A DNA stretch of 64,000 nucleotides from Acarospora socialis. Lineage: Eukaryota; Ascomycota; Lecanoromycetes; Acarosporales; Acarosporaceae. Where the stretch lies: assembly GCA_025617375.2 (NCBI GenBank), contig JAMYGW020000001.1, positions 2,728,001-2,792,000 on the forward strand. The letters run 5' to 3'. The translations under genes and the position numbers were made by a program. Under the pieces are notes generated by a model that saw only the letters and a list, made by a program, of their open reading frames with translations, did not search any database and had not been told where the DNA came from. Positions 10,382 through 20,692 of this stretch are shown one piece after another; positions within the stretch are counted from its first letter, which is position 1, and each line of letters begins with the position of its first letter.

Positions 10382-12693
10382 ATGCTTAACACAGAAAATC
10401 AAGACTTGACATCATTTATTCAGTATTTTACTGTTGCTCACTCATCTTTTTTATCAACATCATTTAACATTATGATTAACTATTCTTCTCTTCATTTCAA
10501 ATTCTCATCTTTGTTATCTTCATCTCAGAATTCTCAACTTTCTGACTTTTTTGATGACTTTGATGCACACTTTTCATATGCATATATTACAATTTCTTTG
10601 AGCAACATCATCAAATCTTCTATCTATAAACAAGCTGTTGAGTTGTCACTATGTAAGAAGTGAAAGCAAGTGATGAAGAATGAGATACACTTTTTGAAGA
10701 AAAACAACACATAAAAGATGATCTTTGTGTCATTAAGTCAGCATGTTCTTCAAAAATGCTGAATGTATAAGATTAAGTGTGATGTTCATGATCAAGTTAA
10801 TCACTATAAGACTTGCTAAGTAGTCAAGAACTATAAACAGCACTTTAACATCAACTATAATTAAATCTTTACATCTATTGTCAAGTCACAAATCTACAAA
10901 GCTCTCTTTATCTTAATCATTCATTTTGATCTAGAGACTGAGTAGATGAATATGATAATTACATTTCTTTATGATTCTATTGATTAGATCATCTATATGA
11001 AGCTTTTTTATAAATATGAACTTTCTGACATGATTGTCTTACTTAATAAGATCTTATATGATTTAAAGCAGACATCTCATCTTTGATATAAGACTCTACA
11101 CAATTATTTTATCTTATTTAATTTTTATTGTCTTAATTCTGATCATAGTGTTTTTTTTTAAATCAATGATAATGTTATTATTACTGTTTACATTGACAAT
11201 CTTCTTTTTATAGAAGAGAATAAATCAGTCATTCAAGATGTCAAAGTACATCTTACTAATATCTTCAAGATGTCAAATCTCAATTCTGTGTTTTATTCTT
11301 TAAATATAAAGATTGAGTGTAATCATTCTAAATACACTATTTATCTTATTTAGACAGTTTATATCAATAAGATTCTTAAGACATTTCAACAGTTGTAGAC
11401 AGTTTCTATCAACATATTTATGAATTTTGATGCAGTACTCATGAAAAAGTTCATTACTTTGACTAACATCATCATTATTTGACATTATCAAAAGACAGTA
11501 AAATCATTAATGTATATTATGTTACAGATGCATTCTGACATTGTCTTTGTTGTTTTTACTGTTAGTCAGTTCAGTCAGAACTTAAATGTCTTACATTACA
11601 ATACTGTTAAGTGAGTCTTCAAATATCTCACTGACACTATGAACTTGAGTGTTATCTATGACATCACTGATGTGAATCTCATTAATTATATTGATATTGA
11701 TTAAAATGAATATCACAATATTCAGAAGTTCACTGACACTTATTTCTTTCTTTTCTTTGAAGATTTTATTAATTGATGTTTAAAATGTCAACAAACTATT
11801 GTCTTGTTGTTCACTGAGTCTGAATATATGACTGAAACACAAGCAACAAAGAAAGTCATATGACTTCATCATTTTCTTATGAAAATTAACTTTCTTAATA
11901 AGAATGATTCTATCATCATTTGTGCTGACAATTATAATGCTATAAATTTAACTTAAAATTCTGAGTTTTATATCTGCATCAAACACATCAATATTTAGTA
12001 TCACTTTGTTCATGAAATTATCAATTGCAATTTTATCAATCTCAAGTTCATCTCTATATCTGAGTAAGCAGCTGACAGACTCATTAAATCTTTATTTATT
12101 GTTAAGTTTCATTGTTTTCTTAATCAGTTAGATCTTTTAGCTGCAATGACTTTATAAATCAAATCAATGAAACATTAACTAATTGTGATCTGAGTAGTTG
12201 ACTTACTTATTCATGAAGTATGACAGATCATAGTCTACATTATAGCAATTAAGTTAACTTCTTGAATTGTTAACTGATTTTTTGATTGTGCATTTGAGTT
12301 CTGATCTCATTGTCACTTCATTTTTTGTGTTTTTGCTATGTTTTTTCTTTCATTTTGTTCTTACTTTCTCATCTTACTGTCATCTCAATCTTTTTCATGA
12401 CTTCTTTGTCATCTCACTGTTGAATTTATCTCTTAATAGAATCAAAGAATCTATACTAACTAGTGAATGAGTATCTAGATTGTTTAGAATGTCTAGAGAT
12501 TAAATTTAAGAAGAAGTGTTGAAATTAGAAGACTTTTTAAAAGTTCAACTCTATCTGATTTAATGTTGAAATCTTCTGTGTCACATGATATTGCTTAGTC
12601 ATCATGCACAAAAGTTATTCTTTGTGTATTCTAGTTTTCTAGATAATTAAGACACCTAATATCAAGCAATAGAAATGTTTCAAAATTTCAACA
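10382..12693 (+). mobile_element. Ty1/Copia fossil (RT-RNase H end) with 3' LTR
   Basis: The plus strand from about 10.6 kb reads as a Copia reverse transcriptase: an N-terminal W..M..EI..L..N.TW-like block, a L.KILYDLKQ-like block, and a YIDNLLF block in the place of the usual YVDD. RNase H-like sequence follows to ~12.2 kb. It ends in a probable 3' LTR at 12517-12693. The element is broken at many places and only its 3' half is recognisable; no 5' LTR was found. The near absence of CC/GG/CG indicates an old, heavily mutated copy. Confidence 0.7.
12517..12693 (+). repeat. Probable Copia 3' LTR (177 bp)
   Basis: It begins TGTTGAAATT and ends AATTTCAACA, a perfect 10 bp terminal inverted repeat of the TG...CA type. 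It follows a purine-rich stretch (TTTAAGAAGAAG) suited to be the polypurine tract, and lies directly after the Copia RNase H remnant. Confidence 0.7.
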
Positions 12694-13192
12694 ACTTATA
12701 TATATGATATCTTATTATATATATAATTATCTACACAATGCTAAATTTACAGAATTTTTGATTAACTGCATCTCCAGATATCTATTAATGAAAACTATGA
12801 GATTTGGTGGGGATTCGGCTAGTGAGTGAACATTTTTGTCCTCCACTTTGTACCTAGTGCTTGTCCCCGAAGATGCTTGATCAGCTTAGGTAAGACATAT
12901 TCTCCGATCAATTACTAACCCCAATACCGCAGACTACCTTACGTGACGGCACCTATTCGCCTGTAGATTAACATCTTGTATATGGCATTGCTAAAGCTAT
13001 CTTACGACATCGCTGCACTGTAGCGTACAAGGACAATGTTGATGGGGTCACCCTTTTCCAGCCAAGGGTCCACCTTCGACCACTGTTATATTCCTTCCCC
13101 CGCCAGTCTCTGGATAGACGGCAACTCCTCGTTGCCTCTGCTCTAACCGACCATGATCGTGAGAGATTCCTAAAGGCGTCTACAACTCCAAC
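12694..13192. promoter_or_regulatory. Edge of AT-rich block and promoter of the K+ channel gene
   Basis: Up to ~12,770 the DNA keeps the CC/GG/CG-poor composition of the transposon block. From ~12,800 (ATTTGGTGGGG) GC-balanced DNA begins abruptly and continues to 34.6 kb. About 390 bp of island sequence precede the channel ATG. I identify no specific promoter element. Confidence 0.5.
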
Positions 13193-15601
13193 ATGGGTAC
13201 CTCAGAGAGCCCTCCGAGCAGTGCAAACACTGCCAACACTGCCAATGAGTCCACCCCAAACATGCACAAACCCATCGGACAGCCTTTAGAACGAATCCCG
13301 ACACGCGTCAGGCACTTTTGGAAATTCCACATGCGGCCCGCCGACGATGGCGACCCACAGTAGGCTTTGCCCAACCCCTCAGCGGCCCAAGTCTCTTTCC
13401 ATGTTCGTGAGCTGATCAGGGGCTTAGGGACTGGTGGTTCGCCTCCACAGCCATTCCTCTTCTTGCCGCGGCGCTGGGCCCGTTGGCCAATGTTCTTTCC
13501 ATTGCTGCCCTGGTGACATCTTGGAGAAACGACATCCCGGACAATGGTGCGGCCGGGGATGTGGCTTCGGTTGGCTTTCCGGACCCACGATGGTGCGGCA
13601 TACGTTTCTCATCTTCGATGTGGTTATGCTCACTCTGTCAAAGGTGTATTGCGCTTAACGCGGCTTCTTTGGCCTGTGGGTTTGCAGGGAACATCTTCCT
13701 GCTGTTCAACTTCACCCGGAGGGTTCGTTACATTGTGGCCTTGCCGATGACAATAATCCTTTGGTACTTTGCCACTGGCATAGTGAGCTACCCTGGCATT
13801 CGTCTACCCCGGAGGACGATGCTATTTCTGAAGCTGATGACTCTGACTAACGATGTCTACTCAGCTTATCGCGATTTTGAGCGCAATGAATGAATATGTA
13901 CCACCAACCCGACCACAGCAGACATACTCGCAGGGGTTTTGGCACGCTATCATTGCGGCTTCGATCTACTTGTTTAGTTCGATGATCCTTATGGTCAATA
14001 TGCTCGGGTACATTCTTGGTCACTATCCGCAACATTTTGATTTGAGTGATGAACAGCGCAATCTGATCCTGCAAACGATGATGTTTTTCATATGGCTTGC
14101 GGGCGGTGGTGGTGTCTTTTCCAAGGTCTGCGGGTGGAGTTATGTGGACGCCTTGTACTTTTGCGACGTGACCATTCTTACGGTAGGGTTCGGTGACTTT
14201 GCCGCCCCGAATGATGCCGGCAAAGGTCTGGTTTTCCCGTATTCTGTCGGTGGTATTATTATTCTGGGTTTAGTAGTTGGCAGTATTCGTCAATTTGCGC
14301 TCGAATTGAGCCATGACAAGGTCATTAAACGTCACGTGGAAAAACGGCGTGTGAAGACAATTGGCAGGAGCATCACCACCTCGACGGAAACTCAGGAGTG
14401 GGAAGGGAAGTACAAGAGATTGTTGCGCGGCGGTCGGCAGCCGAGCATCTCGGCTCCCATGCAACTTCAAGGCCGGTCCATCGCTTCTCATGAAAGTGAT
14501 CCTAAGGGAGAACGCCCACGTTCCACACCGGGTGAGGATCCGAAGCCGACAACATCACAGACCGGGATGAACGTATTCAAGCGCGTAATATCCAAAGAAC
14601 CGAAAGTCGTCATCCTTCACGAGGAGAAGGATCGCTTCAATGCGATGAGAGACATCCAGCAAAGTACGGCCAAGTTCAAACGCTGGTACGCCTTGACCCT
14701 GTCAGTCATCGCTTTTGGTCTGGTGTGGTGCGTGGGCGCCGTCGTCTTCTGGCAAGCGGAGCAGAAGGAGCAAGGCCTATCCTACTTTCAAGCGCTCTAT
14801 TTCTGCTACGTCTCGTTGCTCACCATCGGCTACGGAGACCTAAGCCCGAGGAGCAATGCAGGCAAACCGTTCTTCATCGTGTGGAGCTTGCTCGCTGTGC
14901 CCACCATGACCATTCTGATTTCTGACATGGGCGACACCGTCGTGGCAAGCTTCAAGCAAGGGACTTTCACGCTCGCCGACTGGACGGTGTTGCCGAAAGC
15001 CGGACTTTGGAGAGCTTTCCTGGAAAGGCACCCGTGGCTTCTGGCCTGGATACAGAACAGGGTCGCCAAGCGCGCGGAGAAGAAGCGCATTGCACGGGGT
15101 TTCGAAGTCGGTTCCGATGAGGAGAACGTTCCAACGCCTACGCTCGAAGAAATTGCGTCAGGACCCGAGGACCTTGACGAACATGACCTAGCTCGCATGC
15201 TGGCTCTCGCCATCCGCAAAATCGCGAATGATCTGAAAGCCGACAAGCCGTGCCGCTATAGCTACGAAGAATGGGTGGAATATACGCGCCTCATACGCTT
15301 CTCCTCGCAGTCGAGGGAGGAGGTTGACCGGGAAGAAGAGGAGGAAGGGCTAATCGAGTGGGACTGGATTGGCGAGAATAGCCCGATGTTGGCGGAGCAG
15401 AGCGAGAGTGAGTGGATCTTAGATAGGCTTTGCGAATCTCTGCAAAGGTACATGCGGAAGCAATTGCCGGAATACGTCAAGCAAAGGAGGAAGAGTCAGA
15501 CTTGGGAATGGAACAGTTCCAGCCGGAAAGGAAGCACGGCCGACGGTCCACTCCAGGCGACTCGGAGGAAGAGTCAGATATCTGGCACGAATGGTGACTG
15601 A
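13193..15601 (+). CDS. TOK1: TOK-type two-pore-domain outward-rectifier K+ channel
   Basis: Four exons are inferred: 13193-13359, 13428-13592, 13644-13782 and 13865-15601, giving 735 aa. The introns (68, 51 and 82 nt) have GT/AG ends; the last has a CTAAC branch site. The join at exon 2 gives DWWFASTAIPLL, and exon 3 gives PRWCIALNAASL, as in fungal TOK channels. Two selectivity filters are visible: TVGFGD (~263-268) and TIGYGD (~477-482). The fungal family has eight membrane segments, consistent with hydrophobic stretches before and around the filters. The second P-loop unit is preceded by a basic cytoplasmic loop, and the tail is acidic then basic. The channel passes K+ outward at the plasma membrane. 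Intron 2 is 51 nt with no in-frame stop, so an unspliced form would add 17 residues. The start is the first ATG in frame with exon 1. Confidence 0.88.
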
Positions 15602-16079
15602 TGAGCTCACATGGCGAAGTTAAAGCCTTTAGGATTGTCGAGTTGAGTTGGCACGGTGCAGCATGGTTTCCAACGCGCGATAATGTTTTGATGAACATGT
15701 TTTTGGATCATAAATCAATGCGGTTGTGGCTCGTCACCAAGACAACATAAGGTCTGTATGAAGTACCCCCCGACCCTATGCATATCTTACATCTTAAATT
15801 CAAACCCCCTTTATTCGTAAAGGAGACCTCCACATAAGACCTGAGAAAAATAATCTTTCAACAATGACGTTCCGTTAATGTCTTGGTGTATCAGAACGCT
15901 ACATTAAATAGTAGCATTCATGTGCAGCCCAGATCGTATAACTAACTCGAGAGAGGTATGGCAGACTACTGAACGGAACGATTTGACTCAATTAAACTAT
16001 GAGTGTCTGAGTGTTTGTGGATGTTTGCCTTCCACATGGCCACAACATCACTCTAAAGTCAAATGCGTGAACATATGCA
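15602..16079. other. Intergenic between convergent genes
   Basis: This is the 3' region shared by the channel gene (+) and the zinc-cluster gene (-). I see no ORF or RNA gene worth calling. Poly(A) signals are not distinctive. Confidence 0.5.
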
Positions 16080-18422
16080 TCATGAGAACTCATTCAGCAC
16101 AGATACCCTCGACTTGGCCACATCATCGTACACACTAGCCGACCGCAGTATTTCGACCATCTTCATGACGTCCTCCTTGGCTCGTACATAGATGGGATCC
16201 TTCTTCGACCCGACCGCATGCTTTTGGAGCAATTCTGCCACCAGAAGCTGTCACCCATCCGTCAGCATGGATGTCACAAGCAGCGGATGCGTCGGGAATT
16301 CTGCTCACCGCCTCCAAAAAAGCCCGGTGCTGGAAGTGATACCACACTCTTGCCTCGCTGTGTAACAGTCGGTGCAGCAAAAAGAACGAAGTGATCGCCT
16401 CGTGGGCGGCGTCCAAAGTTCCGGCGATGTTGATGGTTACCTCGTCGGTCTCGTCGGCCTGCACGAGCATCACGCAGTGAAAATAGTTGCTCCTCAGAAA
16501 CAAGATCTGGCGTAAAAGGCGTTCATTGGTGCCGACGAGGCTGCAGATCGAGTCGTTGTCCCACGTGCGGAACATAGCCGGGATTGATCGATACACCTGC
16601 TTGAACCTGGAGATGACGGCGGATTTGTCGCGCGGTGTACTGGCGATCGGGAGATCGAGTGAGCGCGGGGAGCAGATCTTCTCTTGGACGAGGTTCGCAA
16701 GCGACCACATGGCACGAACATATGCTGTGTCGGTGCCGTTAGCGGTCCCGACGCTAGAGTCATCCACCTCGAGGTCCTCAACCCGGACGTCTGCGTGCGT
16801 TGCTGTGGGTGGGAGCCTTAGGATCACCGTCAGGAACGTATCTTGGAGGAGGACGGCTTGCCAGAGTTTACGCCGCTGTTGCTTCTCGAAGACTGACGCG
16901 TTCGGAATGATGATCGATGGATCCCGGTTTAGTCCCAAGGCGTAAGCTTGCCGAACTATAATGCCGGCATACGCCCAGCCGTCGCTGGCGTGGTTGTCGT
17001 TCATGAGGAAGTACGTGATCAGAACCGTTGCTTGGATTGTACGTGTGCTGGGCCTGCTGAGGTAGGCCGACTCCCGCAAAGCCTGAGAAGATGCAGACAC
17101 TGAGAGACTCAGTCAATAGGCCCGTCTAGATCGTGGCGGATTGGTAAATACCATAGAACTCCGCAGTTTGTGCCTTCTCTTCCCTCGAGGGAAAGGGGAC
17201 AAACTGTGTACCCATTGCAAGCATCACGAAGATGAGCCCCACTAACCCACCATCTACACGATCCCGCTCCGGAGAAGGCAAGGACCAGAAATGCTCGTAT
17301 ATTTCATAGAAGCTTGGCCGGTGAAGCATCTAGCAGTGCTCTCAGACAATGATCAATTTCTTTCTGGATAAGGCTTTACACATACCGGGTAAACGGGGTC
17401 CACTGCATCGAAATACTTCGCAACCAAGCTATAGGTAGTCAGATTAGGCTCTTGATTCCACAAGTTTTTAGCTGTTTGAATGGAAAGCTAGGCGATCAAA
17501 TAACCTGAAAGTGTTTCAAACATCACCGATGATCGGCAAGAGCAGGGCGTGATGACTCGGAATGGGGCATGATCAGGCATCCCGATAGAGACAACCCGAT
17601 CTAAGAGACGAGGGCCTCACATGTCAGCCTGTTGCCTGCTCGGTAGCACACTAACAACCTCTGGCAGGCCGCCATTGCAGGTCCAGTAATTCGAGAATGG
17701 ATGCTAGCGTTGGGTGAGTGGCTAAGTTTACTCGCAGTCGTAAGGGAGGGCATACCTCTGAACCAATGCCGAAAATGTTCGACGGTGTCATACGGGTGAA
17801 GGCGACATTAGAGAGGAGCTGAAGCGGGTTGCTCTGCTCCAAGCTATCTTGACCCTGTATGTAAAGCTTCAGTTCGAGATTAGATATGGGCCATCAGGAT
17901 CCTCGATATACCGGACTGATCACCCTTTCTTTCGAGCGGGTCTGCTTCTTTACCGGCCTAATGATCCGCCGCGCACTCGTTGCTTCCTGACAGCTATTTG
18001 TCTCGCTGCAAACCGTGAGACTTGGATGGAAGCACGGTGGAGGATGGGCCCCTGTCTCTAGGGCTTACTCGATCACATCAGCCAGGTGAGTGTACTGGCA
18101 TACGGTCCCCCTTTTCACACATGCCAAACATCTGCAATGTAGATCAGCCACTGGAGCACCACGGCGCCGAGAAGGCTGACTTCGGCCTTCCACGGTCACA
18201 CTGCTCAGAGTGTCAGCGCACCAGTGTCTGATGTTTCGAGTCGTAGTTTAGGGCTTGACCACGCCTCACCTTCGTCTTCTTCAACGAACATTGCTCGCAG
18301 CTCAAAGTTGGTTTGTTCCGTCTTTGCTTCTTTCGTGAGCCGTTCAAGCCGTCATCTGAGCCATCCGTCTGACGTGATGTCGTTTCAACGGATGTGCAAG
18401 GGCTTCTTCGCAGCTCGGTCAT
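16080..18422 (-). CDS. Zn(II)2Cys6 fungal-specific transcription factor, ten exons
   Basis: Exons rebuilt on the minus strand: 18422-18270, 18200-18181, 18131-18069, 18005-17912, 17854-17756, 17703-17621, 17428-17386, 17329-17152, 17099-16309 and 16247-16080. All junctions keep frame and use GT/AG, giving 563 aa. Exons 1-3 form a textbook zinc cluster, CX2CX6CX6CX2CX6C (CEQC..KKTKCDRGRPKC..C...C); the 20-nt exon 2 supplies CDRGRP. Residues ~125-185 read HPFSNYWTC..GLPEVVSVLP, then AKYFDAVDPVYPMLHRPSF, the start of the fungal_trans domain. The middle holds GWAYAGIIVRQAYALGLNRD, typical of this domain. The C-terminal exon ends KEDVMKMVEILRSA..DDVAKSR. It is a nuclear DNA-binding regulator; its target pathway is not visible. 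Intron 6 is long (192 nt), so a different structure there is possible. Confidence 0.85.
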
Positions 18423-19339
18423 GCTCCGCAGCTTCCGTGCATACCTACCTTTCGTCTAAAGCGGATGGAAACTCGGCCATCGAGGTGGAAACAGCACGGG
18501 AATACTGAGGTAGTGGGGTCATAATGATGAAATCGTTCGGTTACCGCTGTGCAACTTGTGCTACCCTGCTATCATTTACATCGGCCTGTAGGATCGTGAA
18601 AGGTGTAACTGTAGGACAAAGGGGGTACCGATGTAATCGGCGCGTGAGAGAGGCCAAGATAAAGACAAAAGGAGTTGCAGCGATCCATCGAGCTGTAAGC
18701 AGGAGAGGCTCTTCGAGTATAGATCACGTCCGGAGAGAGAGAGGCCTCGCTACAGCATCTGCAGATGTACGATGGGGCGACAGTCTGACATCGCGTGCCC
18801 TAAGACCGGCACACTCGAGCCTCTTTGACTCCAATCTTATTCTGGGTTTCCAACGACAATACATGTGGTAACATACTTACCCCCTGCAAGCAGCATCTTT
18901 CGGTTGGGAAGGATGTCGAGTAAGAAGAAATTAGTCGCCTATAACCTCCGTCTCTGTTCACTAGGTTTCCCTAGATTTACTACCCATGGGTAAGATGACT
19001 GACCACCCACCCCACCATGCACCCGCGATTTATTCTCAGGTACGAGCGTACCTTGGCCGCGGGTCTTCTCATTGTTATCAGTGCCTCACACCTGGGCTCA
19101 AGTTCTCTCTTCGATCCCGCAAAATCTCACACGAATTCTAGCCTTCCCCACAAACCTCGTGTCTCCTTCCTGCTGATTCATAATCGTACCTCACTGCTTC
19201 CAACATGAACTCTTGGAGCTCCCCGCAAGACTTCCGGCCACTTCCGGGCTCTACATGCGAAAGGAGGTGAGTGGTCGCCTGTCCGGTAAGCTCGTACCCT
19301 CGATCGACGCCCTGCGAGACGTGGAACTATCGGGAGCCG
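18423..19339. other. Intergenic, zinc-cluster gene promoter side
   Basis: About 0.9 kb upstream of the zinc-cluster gene and downstream of the BTB gene. Small open frames (18524-18871, 19017-19208) show no family resemblance or start context worth calling. No RNA gene seen. Confidence 0.5.
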
Positions 19340-19999
19340 TCACCCCTTGTTACACGGACGGCCGTTTTCATGCTCGTGATATAAGCAAGGGTCTCCTTCG
19401 GTGGGGTCGGGGAATAGCTTGCCCCCACAGCCTTCTCGAATTGCGTTAATGACATCAATCGCGAAGTCCGGACTGCCTTCCATACACGTCTTGTACGCGC
19501 CAGTGTCTGCATCGGACTCGGGGTCCATGATCTGCCTGGCAGCGATCTTGCTCACGAGCTTCCGAAATGGCGACGTCCGCGGCGTAGTATCATAGATGAC
19601 CTTCATCTCGTCTGGTCCCGGGACGAGGCCGGCTTGATTGCAGCCTTTCCGGAACTGATCGATTGCGAAATTCTTCAACTGCGGAAGGTTAATCTTGTCG
19701 CAGAGGACGTACAGCTTCTGACACGAGTCGGCGTAATCCCACTTGCGATCCATCGGCATGGAAGAAACGTCATCGATCTTGCCCTGGTATAACCACTTGA
19801 CGAGAAGCTCGAATGCTTTGGGGTCGTCATCGAGCAACTCCAGCTTACCGCCCTTCTTGTTGCGTTCCTCACTGAATTGGTCCTCGAAGAAAGTCGAGTG
19901 ATGACAGAGGAGATTGCGATGGAGCGCCCAATGCCGCTTGGAGGCGCCAACATACACATCGACCATGCTTCCAGAGAGTAGTCTTGAGCGCATCGCCAT
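19340..19999 (-). CDS. BTB/POZ domain protein
   Basis: The single-exon gene encodes 219 aa. The BTB fold is visible at residues ~10-115: MVDVYVGASKRHWALHRNLLCHHSTFFEDQF, then ELLDDDPKAFELLVKWLYQGKI, then KLYVLCDKINLPQLKNFAID. These are the V.VG....F.vH..lL...S.yF, d.p..F...l.wlY and l.vla.k..l..L...a elements. There is no kelch, MATH or zinc-finger region; the C-terminus is a short helical tail and a Pro/His/Asn-rich end. Fungal proteins of this type are common and mostly uncharacterised. BTB domains dimerise and can recruit cullin-3; whether this one does is unknown. The start is the first ATG; a second lies two codons on. Confidence 0.82.
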   Translation of the reverse strand: MAMRSRLLSGSMVDVYVGASKRHWALHRNLLCHHSTFFEDQFSEERNKKGGKLELLDDDPKAFELLVKWLYQGKIDDVSSMPMDRKWDYADSCQKLYVLCDKINLPQLKNFAIDQFRKGCNQAGLVPGPDEMKVIYDTTPRTSPFRKLVSKIAARQIMDPESDADTGAYKTCMEGSPDFAIDVINAIREGCGGKLFPDPTEGDPCLYHEHENGRPCNKG

Positions 20000-20692
20000 T
20001 CAAAGGTCAGCCAAAAGCGGCAGCAGGTGAAGAACACTCAGACGGACGTACTCTGCAAAAGTCCGGGCTGTGGCGTCCCCAATGTTGGCGATGGCCATGC
20101 GAAAAGGGCCGTTTGGCTTGTAAGCAAAGTCGCAATACCGGATATACAAATGGTCGAGGGAGTGGTGACCCATACGGCTATTGGGGGCGCAAGTCAAGCC
20201 ACGAACGGGATATGCAGCACGGTAGTCGTACGATGCGATTGCCTTGGTAAGTGCTCAAAGCGCGTGGCATACTCTCCAGCAAAAGCAGTGCTAAGGGCTG
20301 ACGTGCCCCACAAGACAGCTCTATGGCAACACATAGAGCTGATAAAGTAAAGTACGGAAGGTAAGGTACGAGTACAGAGTAGCTAGAGTAGGTACCTAGT
20401 AAAAGTAGCGGCTGGGCGCAAGTGAAGGCGCACTTACCTGCTTGGGTTCCTATCCTACCTTACGGAGTACTGATCGTGATCGGCACGTCATTACGGAGTA
20501 ATGCAAAATCTATGTAAGGTGGGTGGTACGGAGTAGAGTACCTTACCTTAGGCAGAGTATTTGTACCTGGCATAACGACGCGTCGGAAGTGGTGCATAAC
20601 GTACCTACCTTAGGTATGGTACAAGGTTGCTTTACGCGCTCGACGTTACCTTACAACAGCTTCAGCAATCCGCATTCTCGCTCTTGTAATTG
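20000..20692. promoter_or_regulatory. Divergent BTB / Ctf18 promoter with repeated motifs
   Basis: A 693 bp gap between divergently transcribed genes. TACGGAGTA occurs at 20461-20469, 20492-20500 and 20527-20535. Between 20361 and 20654 there are also many copies of TACCTTA or its complement (GGTAAGGTA, TACCTTACCTTA, TACCTACCTTAGGTA). The same TACGGAGTA motif recurs upstream of the Spo7-like gene. The role is unknown; the density suggests regulatory sites or a short repeat family. Confidence 0.55.

Noticed and set aside
18524-18871. A 115-codon plus-strand frame upstream of the zinc-cluster gene
   Set aside because: Ser/Arg-rich random composition and no family resemblance.
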